Assembly: GCF_016127315.1 (NCBI RefSeq)
Contig: NZ_CP065997.1
Span: 1,302,001 to 1,366,000 of the forward strand
Length of the DNA: 64,000 bases
Origin: Achromobacter deleyi
GTDB taxonomy: Bacteria > Pseudomonadota > Gammaproteobacteria > Burkholderiales > Burkholderiaceae_B
Direction of reading: 5' to 3'
Shown piece after piece: positions 37,431-46,842 of the stretch. How positions within the stretch are numbered: the stretch's first letter is position 1; every line of letters begins with the position of its first letter. The position numbers and the translations under genes are program-made. Under the pieces are notes generated by a model. That model saw only the letters and a program-made list of their open reading frames with translations, was not told the DNA's origin and searched no databases.

Positions 37431-38219
37431 TCAGGGCTTGCCGTCGGCAGGCCCGGTGTTCTTGGCAGCCGGCTTGGCGGCCGGTTTGCGCGCGGTCTTC
37501 CTGGCGGCGGTCTGGCCGCTGGCCTTGGCCGCCTTGGCCGCCGGCTTGGCCGCGGCTTTGGGGCCGCCCGGCGAGGCCTTGGGCGCCGCCCCCGCATCGG
37601 GCGCGGGGCCGCCGCCCGGCATGGACGCGGCCGTGGCCGCGGCGATCTGGTTGAACTGCTGCTGCAGCAGGTCCCACCACGCCTTGGACGCGGACTGCGC
37701 CGCCGCGCCCATCTGTTCGGTCATGTCCGGCTGCGGCGCCGCCCCGGCCGCCGCGTTCGCATCCTTGTTCCCGTCCTTGGGGGCCGCGGCCGGCGGCTCC
37801 CTGACGGGCTCGCGCTTGGCGGCGGGCGCCGGCTTCAGGCCCAGCACCACTTCCAGCGGCGACGCCGCGCCGCTTTCACGCACGGCGCCCAGGTCCATAT
37901 TGGCGGCCGAGTCGACGAAGGCGCGCAGGGTGCTGATGGTGGAACGCTGCACTTCCATGCCCTGGATCGTGCTGGACAGCATCGACAGGTTCATGCGCAG
38001 CCAGTTTTCCACCGAACGCAGTTCCGCGATGCGGCGGTCCAGGTCTTCCAGGTTCATCGGCGGCGCCATCGGCAGGCTGCTCGCCAACCCGCCCGGGCCG
38101 GTCAGGCCGGCCCAGGCCTGGCGCATCATTTCCATGCTGGCCAGCAGCGGATTGCCCGACAGGTCGGCATTCTGGCCCATGCCGGGCAGGACGAACGGGT
38201 TGCTGTGTTGGTCGCTCAT
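37431..38219 (-). CDS. phaM: PhaM-like polyhydroxyalkanoate granule regulatory protein
   Basis: A 262-residue protein. The N-terminal 110 residues match the PhaM/GranB type: [10 protein letters not shown], then [32 protein letters not shown]. The C-terminus is a Lys/Ala/Pro tail ([15 protein letters not shown] and [12 protein letters not shown]) like histone H1, which lets PhaM tether PHA granules to DNA and activate PHA synthase (known from Cupriavidus necator). Other pha genes are not in the window. It suggests that the organism stores PHB. Confidence 0.85.
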   Translation of the reverse strand: MSDQHSNPFVLPGMGQNADLSGNPLLASMEMMRQAWAGLTGPGGLASSLPMAPPMNLEDLDRRIAELRSVENWLRMNLSMLSSTIQGMEVQRSTISTLRAFVDSAANMDLGAVRESGAASPLEVVLGLKPAPAAKREPVREPPAAAPKDGNKDANAAAGAAPQPDMTEQMGAAAQSASKAWWDLLQQQFNQIAAATAASMPGGGPAPDAGAAPKASPGGPKAAAKPAAKAAKASGQTAARKTARKPAAKPAAKNTGPADGKP

Positions 38220-38262
38220 TCCTGGTTCCCCATAGATCGCAAAGGGCTGCCGGCCGGCACGG

Positions 38263-38931
38263 TCATCCCGGCAGCAGCTGGTTATTTTCCACGCGCACGT
38301 GGTCGCCGGACGCAAACGCGAACGGCTGCGCACTGCGGAACTGGCGCGTGCTGCCGTCGTTCAGGCGGACCGTGAGCTCATAGTGCGTCACCGTTTGTTG
38401 CTGCCTGATATTACGCTCAACTTCACGGCCTGCCAAAGCGCCGCCCACCGCGCCCAGCACCGTCAGCGCGGTCTTGCCGCTGCCGCCGCCGAACTGGTTG
38501 CCGACCACGCCGCCGGCCACGCCGCCGGCGATGGTACCGACCAGGTGGTCGCTATTGTCCTTGACCGGCACCTGCACCTGGCGGATGGTCTCCACCACGC
38601 CGCAGGTGCGGCAAGCCTGCGCCGCCGGCACGGCCAGCGCGGGCGCGGGCCGGCCCTGGGCCTGGGGCTGCGCCTGGGCCACGGGCGGCCGCGCGCCCGG
38701 GGCTTGCGGCTGGCCGGGGGCGCCAGGCTGGACCGGCGCCAGGTTGGCGCCTTCGGGGCCGGCCTGCGCCAGCGCGGGATCCTCGGGGTGCGGCGTGGCC
38801 GACGGCGTGGGCAGCCAGCCGAGCACGGCGGCGACGCCGACCGAACACATGACGATGACCGCGATGGCGGCGGCCGAAACCAGCGGATGCAGACCGCGGC
38901 GGGCGGAATCAGACTGGACGGGATTATTCAT
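38263..38931 (-). CDS. Glycine-zipper 2TM domain membrane protein
   Basis: A 222-residue protein with one N-terminal membrane anchor (AAIAVIVMCSVGVAAVLGW), a Pro/Gln/Ala-rich periplasmic linker (about residues 45-105), then a glycine-zipper segment (GTIAGGVAGGVVGNQFGGG and LGAVGGALAGREVERN) and a small C-terminal beta domain. The SlyB/17-kDa antigen-like glycine zipper suggests a role in envelope integrity. A CRTCG pair of cysteines precedes the zipper. Its gene ends 44 bp before the phaM start. Confidence 0.82.
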   Translation of the reverse strand: MNNPVQSDSARRGLHPLVSAAAIAVIVMCSVGVAAVLGWLPTPSATPHPEDPALAQAGPEGANLAPVQPGAPGQPQAPGARPPVAQAQPQAQGRPAPALAVPAAQACRTCGVVETIRQVQVPVKDNSDHLVGTIAGGVAGGVVGNQFGGGSGKTALTVLGAVGGALAGREVERNIRQQQTVTHYELTVRLNDGSTRQFRSAQPFAFASGDHVRVENNQLLPG

Positions 38932-39062
38932 GACGATGCTCCATCGTTACTAACCGGCAGTGGTATAGCACCCGGATGCGGTTTCGGCATGTTGCGATGG
39001 TGACGCTTCTTTGCTGCACCAATGCAATTGGACAGCCCCTGGCATTCGTGGACAATAGGGCC

Positions 39063-39284
39063 ATGGATGCCATTACCTTGCCTCAGATCGAAGCGGCCAT
39101 CAACTATTGGCGCAACGTCTCGCCGTCGGTCGGCGACGAATCCCGCCTGTGCCCCGAGGCGGCCGCGCTGGCCGCCCCCTATGCCTTGATGATCATGTCG
39201 CACCGCCGCGAACTGCCCGCCACGGAAATCGGCGACCAGGCCCGCGACGCGCTGGCCCGCTGGCAGGCGGCTGGCGGCGCGTGA
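39063..39284 (+). CDS. DUF3717 protein
   Basis: A 73-residue protein (MDAITLPQIEAAINYWR...) matching the small DUF3717 family of Burkholderiales in length and sequence style. The ATG at 39063 was chosen because the family begins with this segment; an upstream ATG at 38976 would add 29 residues with a weak hydrophobic stretch. Function unknown. It is divergent from the glycine-zipper gene. Confidence 0.7.
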   Translation: MDAITLPQIEAAINYWRNVSPSVGDESRLCPEAAALAAPYALMIMSHRRELPATEIGDQARDALARWQAAGGA

Positions 39285-39351
39285 CGCCGCCGGGCGCGTA
39301 GCCCCTCGCCACGGTCCGCCGGCCGCGCGGTCGCGCAGGCGGATCCTGGCA

Positions 39352-39370
39352 GGCCGCCCCTGGGGCGGCC
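39352..39370. terminator. GC-rich hairpin after the Sco gene
   Basis: GGCCGCCCC at 39352-39360 pairs with GGGGCGGCC at 39362-39370. It lies 9 bp beyond the Sco stop on the minus strand. There is no T-run, so it is a probable Rho-type or weak terminator between converging transcripts. Confidence 0.5.
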
Positions 39371-39379
39371 ATCGCGCAA

Positions 39380-39985
39380 TCAGCCCTTGAGCAGGGCCTG
39401 GATGTCGTGCACCAGGGCATCGACCCCGATGTTGTTGTTGGCCAGCACCCGCGATTCCCCCTTGCCGTCGAGCAGGTAGAACGCCGCGGTGTGGTCCATG
39501 GTGTAGTTGCCGTCCTTGGTCGGCGCCTTGGCGTAATAGGCCTTGAACGAGGCCGCCGCCTTCTTCACCTGGTCCGGCGTGCCGGTCAAACCCAGAAAAC
39601 GCGGGTCGAACGCCGTTACGTATTGCTTGAGCACTTCGGGCGTGTCGCGCTCGGGATCGACGGTGATCAGCAGCACCTGGACGCGGTCGGCGTCCGGGCC
39701 CAGCTTCTTCATCACCTCGGTCAGCTCGGCCAGCGACGTCGGGCAGACGTCCGGGCACTGCGTGAAGCCGAAGAACACCACCACCGCTTTGCCGGCGAAG
39801 TCCTGCAAGGTGCGCGTCTTGCCGTTGTAGTCCGACAGCTCCAGGCCGCGGCCCAGCTGGGTGCCGCTGATGTCGCTGCCCTTGAATTGGGGCGCATTGT
39901 CGCCGCAGGCGGCCAGGGCAACGGTGAACGCGGCGGCCGTGGCCAGGCGCAGGGCCAGGCGTCGGCTGGCGGAAAATACGGACAT
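39380..39985 (-). CDS. Sco1/SenC copper chaperone for cytochrome oxidase
   Basis: A 201-residue lipoprotein (lipobox LAAC, Cys27) with a thioredoxin fold. The copper ligands are visible: C77 and C81 in TQCPDVCP and H165 in YTMDHTAA. Sco delivers copper to the CuA site of subunit II, and with it is anchored at the periplasmic face. It is the last gene of a minus-strand run that also contains ctaB, ctaA, a thioredoxin-like assembly protein and SURF1; its start lies 18 bp after ctaB. Confidence 0.93.
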   Translation of the reverse strand: MSVFSASRRLALRLATAAAFTVALAACGDNAPQFKGSDISGTQLGRGLELSDYNGKTRTLQDFAGKAVVVFFGFTQCPDVCPTSLAELTEVMKKLGPDADRVQVLLITVDPERDTPEVLKQYVTAFDPRFLGLTGTPDQVKKAAASFKAYYAKAPTKDGNYTMDHTAAFYLLDGKGESRVLANNNIGVDALVHDIQALLKG

Positions 39986-40003
39986 CGACTTATCTCCAGG
40001 GGG

Positions 40004-40897
40004 TCAGATCAGCGCGACCCAGTGGTCCACCAGCAGGGCGCCGAACAGCAGCGCCAGGTAGAGGATGGAAAAACGGAACATGCTGCGCGCCAACTCGTCG
40101 CTGTAGTTGCGGTACAGCCGCCAGGCATACGACACGAACATGCCGCCCAGCACCAGCGCCGACGCCAGGTACAGCGCGCCGCTCATGCGGATCGCGGTGG
40201 GCAGCAGCGTGGTGGCGACCAGCGCGATGCTGTAGAGCAGGATATGCAGGCGCGTGAACTGCTGGCCATGCGTCACCGGCAGCATCGGCAGGCCGGCCTT
40301 GACGTAGTCATGGTTGCGGTACAAGGCCAGCGCCCAGAAGTGCGGCGGCGTCCAGATGAAGATGATCAGCACCAGCAGCCAGGCCTCGGCCGGCACGGAA
40401 TCGGCCACCGCCGCCCAGCCCAGCGCGGGCGGCATGGCGCCCGACAGGCCGCCGATGACGATGTTCTGCGGCGTGCGCGGCTTCAGGATGATGGTGTAGA
40501 TGACGGCGTAGCCGACGAACGTGGCGAAGGTCAGCCACATGGTGAGCGGGTTGACCAACGTGTACAGCACGAACATGCCGACCCCGCCCAGCAGGCCGGA
40601 CAGGCTCAGCACCTGGAAAGCGGAAATGGTGCCGCGCGCGGTGGCGCGCCGCGCCGTGCGCAGCATGCGCGCGTCGACTTCCTGCTCGATCAGGCAGTTG
40701 ATGGCGAAGGCGGCCGCGGCCAGCAGCCAGATGCCAAGGGTGCCGAACAGCACGCGGCGCATGTCCGGCACGCCTGGCACGGCCAGGAACATGCCGATCA
40801 CCGCGCAGAACACCGCCAATTGGGTGACGCGCGGCTTGGTGAGAACGAAATACTGGCGGAGCAATCCGGATTGGGGAGCGGCAAGACTGGTCATCAT
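40004..40897 (-). CDS. ctaB: Protoheme IX farnesyltransferase (heme O synthase)
   Basis: CtaB/CyoE (EC 2.5.1.141) converts heme b to heme O by adding a farnesyl group. The 297-residue membrane protein of the UbiA family shows the prenyl-diphosphate Asp motif region [19 protein letters not shown] and the second motif around [17 protein letters not shown]. About nine hydrophobic segments follow. It lies 10 bp after ctaA and precedes Sco, as expected for heme A biogenesis. Confidence 0.95.
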   Translation of the reverse strand: MMTSLAAPQSGLLRQYFVLTKPRVTQLAVFCAVIGMFLAVPGVPDMRRVLFGTLGIWLLAAAAFAINCLIEQEVDARMLRTARRATARGTISAFQVLSLSGLLGGVGMFVLYTLVNPLTMWLTFATFVGYAVIYTIILKPRTPQNIVIGGLSGAMPPALGWAAVADSVPAEAWLLVLIIFIWTPPHFWALALYRNHDYVKAGLPMLPVTHGQQFTRLHILLYSIALVATTLLPTAIRMSGALYLASALVLGGMFVSYAWRLYRNYSDELARSMFRFSILYLALLFGALLVDHWVALI

Positions 40898-40907
40898 GCA
40901 CCCTATT

Positions 40908-41942
40908 TTAAACGCGCACCGAATTGGGGCCGTAGCCCCCGGCCGGCGCCCCGCCCGCAGTGGACAGGCGCACCATCAGGACCACCGCGGCCAGCGTCAG
41001 GCCGGCGGCCCCGCCATTGTGCAGCACCGCGATCAACAAAGGCCACTGGAAGAAGATCGTCGTCAGGCCGGTCAGCAGCTGGGCCCCCAGCAGCGCCAGC
41101 ATCAGCGTGGCCGGGCCGCGCAGGCCGTGGTCGGCCCGCAGGCGCCAGGCCAGCACGCCCAGGTAGGCGAACACGACGAAAGCGAAATTGCGATGCACCC
41201 AGTGGATCGCCGTCAGCGCCGGCTGCGAGATCATTTCCCCGGACGGCAGCTCACCCAAGGCGCGGATGATCGAATAACCGCCGTGGAAGTCCATGTCAGG
41301 CACCCATTTGCCGTGGCACATGGGGAAATCCATGCAGGCCAGCGCCGCGTAGTTGGTGCTGACCCAGCCGCCCAGCGTCACCTGGATCAGCAGCAGCACG
41401 AAACCGCCGACCACCCAGGGCTTGAAGCGCCGCGCCGCGGCGGCCACGGCATGGTGCGGACGTTCGCGCGCCGACAGCCAGGTCATCAGCGCCAGCACCG
41501 ACAGGCCGAACACCAGGTGCGCCGTGACCACGACGGGCATCAGCTTGTGCGTCACGGTCCAGGCGCCGAACGCACCCTGCACGCACACGGCCACCAGCGT
41601 CGTCACCGCCAGGGCTGGCGAGCGGCCCAGTTCGCGGCGATAGCGCCAAGCCATGTAGACGATGCCGATGATCAGCATGCCCAGGATCGAGCCGACGTAG
41701 CGGTGGATCATCTCGATCCAGGCCTTGGACAGCGTCACCGGGCCGAACGGCATGGCCTGCGAGGCCTCGTGGATATCGCCCATCGCCCCCAGCGGCGTGA
41801 CGCTGCCGTAGCAGCCGGGCCAGTCCGGGCAGCCCAGGCCCGAGTCCGTCAGGCGCACGAAGGCGCCGAACATGATCAGGTCCAGCGTCAGGAACCAGGT
41901 GAAGAAGACGAGTTTGCGATACCGCGCTTTGATGCGTTCCAT
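40908..41942 (-). CDS. ctaA: Heme A synthase (COX15/CtaA)
   Basis: A 344-residue membrane protein with eight hydrophobic segments. Conserved residues are seen in [19 protein letters not shown], near the N-terminus, and in the His-containing helices (EMIHRYVGS and [12 protein letters not shown]). CtaA oxidises the C8 methyl of heme O to a formyl group, giving heme A for aa3-type oxidases. The ATG at 41942 is used; a TTG three codons upstream is in frame. Only 21 bp separate it from the preceding gene in the operon. Confidence 0.94.
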   Translation of the reverse strand: MERIKARYRKLVFFTWFLTLDLIMFGAFVRLTDSGLGCPDWPGCYGSVTPLGAMGDIHEASQAMPFGPVTLSKAWIEMIHRYVGSILGMLIIGIVYMAWRYRRELGRSPALAVTTLVAVCVQGAFGAWTVTHKLMPVVVTAHLVFGLSVLALMTWLSARERPHHAVAAAARRFKPWVVGGFVLLLIQVTLGGWVSTNYAALACMDFPMCHGKWVPDMDFHGGYSIIRALGELPSGEMISQPALTAIHWVHRNFAFVVFAYLGVLAWRLRADHGLRGPATLMLALLGAQLLTGLTTIFFQWPLLIAVLHNGGAAGLTLAAVVLMVRLSTAGGAPAGGYGPNSVRV

Positions 41943-41963
41943 GGAAATCAACTAAATACCGAT

Positions 41964-42578
41964 TCAACCGATGCGCGAGTTATAGACCAGCTTGCTGATG
42001 TCCTTGCGCACCTTCACGCCGTCGGCGTCGGCGGGATACTGCATCATCAGGTTGCCCAGGGGATCGATCACCCAGATCGGCTGCGCCAGCCCAGGCTGCC
42101 CGGCCACGCCGTCGCGCGCCAGCAGGAAGCGCGCCAGCTGGTCCGGATCGGCGCGCAGCATGATCGTGCCCTGGTAGGCCTCCATCACCTTGTCCGGCAC
42201 CGGGCCGTCGTCGGTGATGAACCAGACCCGCGCCAGGCGGTCGACGTTCTTGCCCTGGCTGGCGTGGGTGTTGCGGGTGATGTAGAGCTTGCGGGCGCAG
42301 CTTTCCGGGCAGGCCGCGCCGTCGGCCGCGACCAGCAGCCACTTGCCCTTCAGGCTCTGCAGGTCGAACGGCTTGCCGTCCAGCGTGGTCAGCTTGAGCG
42401 CCTCGGGCGCCGGCACCGGCCGCTGCGGCTCGACCAGCTGGCCGTAGTTGCTGGCGTCGGCCGGCCACCACTGCGGATTCATGTAGACCACGAAGGCCGC
42501 CACGATCGGCGCCAGCGTGCACAGGAACACCAGCACCATGGGCGTCAGCGAGCGCCGGGCGGGTTGGGAAGCAGTCAT
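41964..42578 (-). CDS. Thioredoxin-like cytochrome oxidase assembly protein
   Basis: A 204-residue protein with one N-terminal membrane helix (VLVFLCTLAPIVAAFVVYM) and a periplasmic thioredoxin-like domain with a CPESC motif (ACPESCARKLY), like a Sco relative. It lies between SURF1 and ctaA, where Burkholderiales encode a conserved unnamed oxidase-assembly protein. The start is uncertain: ATG at 42578 or an in-frame GTG at 42590, which has AGGA 12 bases upstream. Confidence 0.78.
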   Translation of the reverse strand: MTASQPARRSLTPMVLVFLCTLAPIVAAFVVYMNPQWWPADASNYGQLVEPQRPVPAPEALKLTTLDGKPFDLQSLKGKWLLVAADGAACPESCARKLYITRNTHASQGKNVDRLARVWFITDDGPVPDKVMEAYQGTIMLRADPDQLARFLLARDGVAGQPGLAQPIWVIDPLGNLMMQYPADADGVKVRKDISKLVYNSRIG

Positions 42579-42626
42579 GTCGCGAGCCACGTTGTTTCGG
42601 AATCCTGTTGTCGGGAAAGGCGGCGC

Positions 42627-43424
42627 TCAGGCCACCGGGTCGTTGGCCGCGCGTTGGCGCATGCGCTTGATGGCGCCCCCCAGCACCACCAGCCACGCGA
42701 TCGCGGCGAACAAGGCAAAAGAGAACCACTCTACCGCGTAGATCGTGTTCTGCTGGAAATTCACCGACGGCTGCGGCCAGTCGTGCACCAGGCCGTCGTC
42801 CCCCCCCAGCCCGAACTGGCTCACCACGGCGGGCAGCAGGGTCAGGCCGGTGACACGCGCGTAGGCGTCCAGCGGCAGGTTCTGCACCTGCGGCACCACG
42901 CCTCCCGCCGCTGGCAGCGTGGCAGGCAGGCTGGAGGCATCCTGGCCGCCCAGCGACCACAGCTCGAACATGCGCGGCACGCGCGTCGACAGCTCGCCCT
43001 TGATGGTCTGTTCGCCCTCGGGCGTGGCCGGCAGCGCCGGCGCGCCCTGGCCCTGGATCACCCGCGGCAGCCAGCCGCGCAGCACCAGCACCGCGGTGCG
43101 CTTGTCGGCATCGAGCAGCAGCGGCGTGGCCAGCCAGTAGCCGGGCCGGCCGTCATGGTTGCGGTTGTCCAGCAGTACACTGAATTCTGGCAGCCACGTG
43201 CCGCTGGCCTGGGCCACGCGCCACGGTTTCATGTCGGCCGGGGCGGTCGAGGGCGACAACTGCAGCGGCGCCTGGTTGCGGCCGGCCTCGATAGCCGCCA
43301 GAATGTCGCGTCGCTCGTCGGCGCGCCGCAGTTGCCATTGGCCCAGCGACGCCAGGATCACCACGGCGATCCCAAGCAGGAGCAAGGCGGCTACCGTGTA
43401 GCGGGTTGAATGCGGTCGGGCCAT
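42627..43424 (-). CDS. SURF1-family oxidase assembly protein
   Basis: A 265-residue protein with two membrane helices, one near each end (AALLLLGIAVVILASLGQWQ, and FALFAAIAWLVVLGG), and a periplasmic domain between them. The LGQWQLRRADER segment after the first helix and the VEWFSFALFA segment at the end are SURF1 landmarks. SURF1 helps heme A insertion into subunit I. It heads the minus-strand assembly operon and is divergent from the DUF2909 gene (36-bp gap). Confidence 0.9.
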   Translation of the reverse strand: MARPHSTRYTVAALLLLGIAVVILASLGQWQLRRADERRDILAAIEAGRNQAPLQLSPSTAPADMKPWRVAQASGTWLPEFSVLLDNRNHDGRPGYWLATPLLLDADKRTAVLVLRGWLPRVIQGQGAPALPATPEGEQTIKGELSTRVPRMFELWSLGGQDASSLPATLPAAGGVVPQVQNLPLDAYARVTGLTLLPAVVSQFGLGGDDGLVHDWPQPSVNFQQNTIYAVEWFSFALFAAIAWLVVLGGAIKRMRQRAANDPVA

Positions 43425-43460
43425 TTGTCTTCAATACATTCGATTTGTCCGGAGACCATC

Positions 43461-43661
43461 ATGCGCGTTTTCGTCGTACTGGCCTTCATCGGGATCCTGG
43501 CCAGTCTGGCATCCGCCCTGGTCTACCTGATGCGGGACAAGGGCAGCACCAACCGCACGGTCAATGCGCTGACGGTGCGCATCGGCCTGTCGGTGGCCCT
43601 GTTCCTGTTCGTGCTGTTCGCCCACCACATGGGCTGGATCGAAAGCACCGGTCTTAGATAG
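43461..43661 (+). CDS. DUF2909 twin-transmembrane protein
   Basis: A 66-residue protein with two membrane helices (VFVVLAFIGILASLASALVY and LTVRIGLSVALFLFVLFA) and a short charged loop (MRDKGSTNR). It matches the DUF2909 twin-helix family that sits within oxidase clusters of betaproteobacteria. The ATG at 43461 has GGAG upstream. It is encoded opposite to its neighbours. Confidence 0.88.
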   Translation: MRVFVVLAFIGILASLASALVYLMRDKGSTNRTVNALTVRIGLSVALFLFVLFAHHMGWIESTGLR

Positions 43662-43824
43662 GCCCGCGTCCGGCCGGTTCCCGCCCAATGCCGGCGGGTC
43701 CGGCCCTATTGGAACACGACCACCACGAAACGAAGGGCGAGGCCCGCGGCGCCGGTGTTTCCCGGCGGCCCGCCAGCCTCGCCCCGTGTCCGGCCGACCG
43801 GCCCGGCGGCGCCGGGCCCCCGCC

Positions 43825-44700
43825 TCAGAACCAGTAGACGAACAGGTACAGGCCCAGCCACACCACGTCCACGAAGTGCCAGTACCAGGCGGCGCCCTCG
43901 AAGCCGAAGTGATGGTCGGCGGTGAAATGGCCGCGCATCAGGCGGATCAGGATGACCGTCAGCATCGTGGCGCCCAGGATCACGTGGAAGCCGTGAAAGC
44001 CCGTCAGCATGTAGAACAGCGAACCATAGGCGCCCGAATTGAACTTGAGGTTCAGCTCGGTGTACGCGTGGTGGTACTCAGCGGCCTGGCAGGCCACGAA
44101 GATGAACCCCAGGATGACCGTGGCGGCCAGCCAGAACATGGTCTTGCCGCGATGGTTCTCGCGCAGCGCATGGTGGGCGATGGTCAGCGTCACGCCCGAG
44201 CTCAGCAGCAGCGCGGTGTTGATCGTCGGCAGCCAGAAGGGGCCCACGGTCTGGAAGTGCTCGACCACGCCGGCCGGGCCGAAGTTGGGCCACACCGCCT
44301 GGAAGTCGGGCCACAGCATCAGGCGGTGGTCCATGTCGCCCAGCCACGGCGTGGTGATGGTGCGCACGTACCAGAGCGCGCCGAAGAACGCCGCGAAGAA
44401 CATCACTTCCGAGAAGATGAACCAGCTCATGCCCCAACGGTACGACCCGTCGATGCGCTTGCTGTTCATGCCGGCTTCGGATTCCTGGATGGCGTCGCCG
44501 AACCAGTAGTACAGCACCACGATCAGCGCGATGAAGCCGACCAGCACCGACCACTTGGCCCAGCTCACGCCGTTGATCCAGCCCGCGGCGCCCAGGCCCA
44601 TGAGCAACAGCGCCACGGCCGTGCGCACGGGATGCCCCGAATCGGCGGGCACGTAGTAATAGGGTGCCTCTTTACCTTGAACCGAGTGGCTTGCACTCAT
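43825..44700 (-). CDS. ctaE: Cytochrome c oxidase subunit III
   Basis: A 291-residue membrane protein with seven hydrophobic segments. Family landmarks are WFIFSEVMFFAAFFGALWY (helix with the conserved Glu), YHAYTELNLKFNSGAYGS, GFHGFHVILGATML and the final WYWHFVDVVWLGLYLFVYW. It supports proton uptake and stability of subunit I. It follows the DUF2970 gene by 38 bp in the ctaC-ctaD operon. Confidence 0.96.
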   Translation of the reverse strand: MSASHSVQGKEAPYYYVPADSGHPVRTAVALLLMGLGAAGWINGVSWAKWSVLVGFIALIVVLYYWFGDAIQESEAGMNSKRIDGSYRWGMSWFIFSEVMFFAAFFGALWYVRTITTPWLGDMDHRLMLWPDFQAVWPNFGPAGVVEHFQTVGPFWLPTINTALLLSSGVTLTIAHHALRENHRGKTMFWLAATVILGFIFVACQAAEYHHAYTELNLKFNSGAYGSLFYMLTGFHGFHVILGATMLTVILIRLMRGHFTADHHFGFEGAAWYWHFVDVVWLGLYLFVYWF

Positions 44701-44738
44701 GGCTTTCTCCCTGGTACTGATTTATAGAATTAAGTGAT

Positions 44739-44963
44739 TCAAGTCAGGCTGGATACCGCCCAACGCACAATTAACACCAGCACGGTCACGAAGATCGCCG
44801 CCGCCAACAATCCCGCCACGATCACATGGACGGGATTGAGCCTGGCGCTGTCCTCGCGGTAGCCCGCGCCCTTGCGGACGCCGAAAAACCCCCACGCCAC
44901 CGCCTTCATCGTCTGAAGAAAACTCAGCTTGCGCTGGGCGGATTCACGCAGGTCGTCGCTCAT
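44739..44963 (-). CDS. DUF2970 protein
   Basis: A 74-residue protein with a charged N-terminus (SDDLRESAQRKLSF), a conserved WGFFGVRKGAGYREDSA segment and one C-terminal membrane helix. It belongs to DUF2970, found beside oxidase genes in betaproteobacteria. It lies 6 bp after the small assembly protein gene. Function unknown, presumably oxidase assembly. Confidence 0.87.
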   Translation of the reverse strand: MSDDLRESAQRKLSFLQTMKAVAWGFFGVRKGAGYREDSARLNPVHVIVAGLLAAAIFVTVLVLIVRWAVSSLT

Positions 44964-44969
44964 GGTTCG

Positions 44970-45104
44970 CTAGCCGCCGATGGCCTTGCCCGTCAACAGC
45001 GCCGAACCGCGGAACACGGTCCAGGCGAAAACGGCAATGACGAATACCAGCAGAATCAGTCCTGCGATCTTGTTGCGTCGGCGCTGCTCGGGGGTCATTG
45101 CCAT
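44970..45104 (-). CDS. Cytochrome oxidase small assembly protein
   Basis: A 44-residue protein (MAMTPEQRRRNKIAGLILL...) with a basic N-terminus and a single membrane helix, of the kind annotated as cytochrome oxidase small assembly protein. Either of two ATGs, 45104 or 45098, could be used. It lies 29 bp after ctaD. It is too short for routine gene calling, but its position and helix support it. Confidence 0.8.
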   Translation of the reverse strand: MAMTPEQRRRNKIAGLILLVFVIAVFAWTVFRGSALLTGKAIGG

Positions 45105-45133
45105 GCTGCCTGTTGCGGGGTTGGAATCGGCGC

Positions 45134-46741
45134 TCACTTGACTTCGGGCGGCGTTTCGAAAGTGTGGAACGGCGCGGGCGACGGCACCGTCCATTCCAGC
45201 CCTTCGGCGCCTTCCCACGGCTTGGCCGTGGCCTTCTCGCCCTTGCCCATGTAGCAACGCAGCACCGCCCACAGGAAGATCAGCTGCGACAGGCCGAACC
45301 AGAACGCGCCGATGGTGGCGATCTGGTGGAAGGTCGTGAACTGCGCGGCGTAGTCGGCGTAGCGACGCGGCATGCCGGCCAGGCCCAGGAAGTGCATCGG
45401 GAAGAAGGTCACGTTGAACGAGATCAGCGTCGACCAGAAATGCACCTTGCCCAGCTTTTCGCTATACATGCGGCCGGTCCACTTGGGCAGCCAGTAGTAG
45501 GTGCCTGCGAACAGCGCGAACAGCGAGCCGGCCACCAGCACGTAGTGGAAGTGGGCCACCACGTAATACGTGTCATGCACCTGGATGTCGATCGGCGCCA
45601 CCGACAGGATCAGGCCGGTAAAGCCGCCCATGGTGAACACGAAGATGAAGCCGATCGAGAACAGCATCGGCGTCTCGAACGTCATCGAGCCGCGCCACAT
45701 GGTGGCGACCCAGTTGAACACCTTCACCCCGGTCGGGATGGAGATGAGCATGGTGGCGTACATGAAGTACAGCTGCCCGGTCACCGGCATGCCGGTGGTG
45801 AACATGTGGTGGGCCCACACGATGAACGACAGCACGGCGATCGAGGCGGTGGCGTACACCATCGAGGCGTAGCCGAACAGCTTCTTGCGGGCGAACGCGG
45901 GCACGATGGCCGACACGATGCCGAACGCCGGCAGGATCATGATGTAGACCTCGGGGTGCCCGAAGAACCAGAACACGTGCTGGTACAGCACCGGGTCGCC
46001 GCCGGCGGCGGCGTTGAAAAAGCCGGTGCCGAAGTGGCGGTCGGTCAGCACCATGGTGATGGCGGCGGCCAGCACCGGCATCACGGCCAGCAGCAGGAAC
46101 GCGGTGATCAGCCAGGTCCAGCAGAACAGCGGCATCTTCATCAGCGTCATGCCGGGCGCGCGCATGTTCAGCACGGTCACGATGATGTTGATGGCGCCCA
46201 TGATCGAGGACGCGCCCATGATGTGCATGGCGAAGATGGCCAGGTCCATGCCCGGGCCCATCTGCAGCGACAGCGGCGCGTACAGCGTCCAGCCGGCGGC
46301 GGTGGCGCCGCCCGGCACGAAGAACGAGGCCGTCAGCATGATCGCGGCCACCGGCAGCAGCCAGAAGCTGAAGTTGTTCATGCGGGCGAAGGCCATGTCG
46401 GACGCGCCGATCTGCATCGGGATCATCCAGTTCGCGAAGCCCACGAACGCCGGCATGATGGCGCCGAACACCATGATCAGGCCGTGCATGGTGGTGAACT
46501 GGTTGAACAGCTCGGGGCGGAAGAACTGCAGGCCCGGCTCGAACAGCTCGGTACGCAGCAACAGCGCCAGCGTGCCGCCTTCGAGCAGCATGACGAACGA
46601 GAAGATGAGATACATCGTCCCGATGTCTTTGTGGTTGGTGGCGAAAAGCCAGCGGCGCCAGCCGGTGGGCATGGCGTGGTGGTGGTCATCGTGACCGTGG
46701 CCGTGGCCCGGCGACACGTGGTCTACAGTGACGCTGCTCAT
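45134..46741 (-). CDS. ctaD: Cytochrome c oxidase subunit I
   Basis: A 535-residue membrane protein with twelve helices, the catalytic subunit holding heme a, heme a3 and CuB. Ligands appear in [12 protein letters not shown] (heme a), [15 protein letters not shown] (CuB His and the cross-linked Tyr), [10 protein letters not shown] (CuB His pair) and VVAHFHYVL (a3 and a His). The His-rich N-terminus ([10 protein letters not shown]) is cytoplasmic and may bind metal. It lies 101 bp after ctaC. The canonical D-channel entrance region is present around [15 protein letters not shown]. Confidence 0.97.
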   Translation of the reverse strand: MSSVTVDHVSPGHGHGHDDHHHAMPTGWRRWLFATNHKDIGTMYLIFSFVMLLEGGTLALLLRTELFEPGLQFFRPELFNQFTTMHGLIMVFGAIMPAFVGFANWMIPMQIGASDMAFARMNNFSFWLLPVAAIMLTASFFVPGGATAAGWTLYAPLSLQMGPGMDLAIFAMHIMGASSIMGAINIIVTVLNMRAPGMTLMKMPLFCWTWLITAFLLLAVMPVLAAAITMVLTDRHFGTGFFNAAAGGDPVLYQHVFWFFGHPEVYIMILPAFGIVSAIVPAFARKKLFGYASMVYATASIAVLSFIVWAHHMFTTGMPVTGQLYFMYATMLISIPTGVKVFNWVATMWRGSMTFETPMLFSIGFIFVFTMGGFTGLILSVAPIDIQVHDTYYVVAHFHYVLVAGSLFALFAGTYYWLPKWTGRMYSEKLGKVHFWSTLISFNVTFFPMHFLGLAGMPRRYADYAAQFTTFHQIATIGAFWFGLSQLIFLWAVLRCYMGKGEKATAKPWEGAEGLEWTVPSPAPFHTFETPPEVK

Positions 46742-46842
46742 GATGGACTCCTTCCTGCTGAGTGCCGGCCCCGTTCCACGGAACCGGCAGGGTATCTCTG
46801 ACTAAACGGAACCAGCTCTGGCGATGGGAAAGCGGGGCGCGA

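Noticed and set aside
40521-43409. A 962-codon plus-strand frame across ctaB, ctaA and SURF1
   Set aside because: It covers several real genes in antisense, and the product is His/Arg/Gln-rich noise with no domain or ribosome site.
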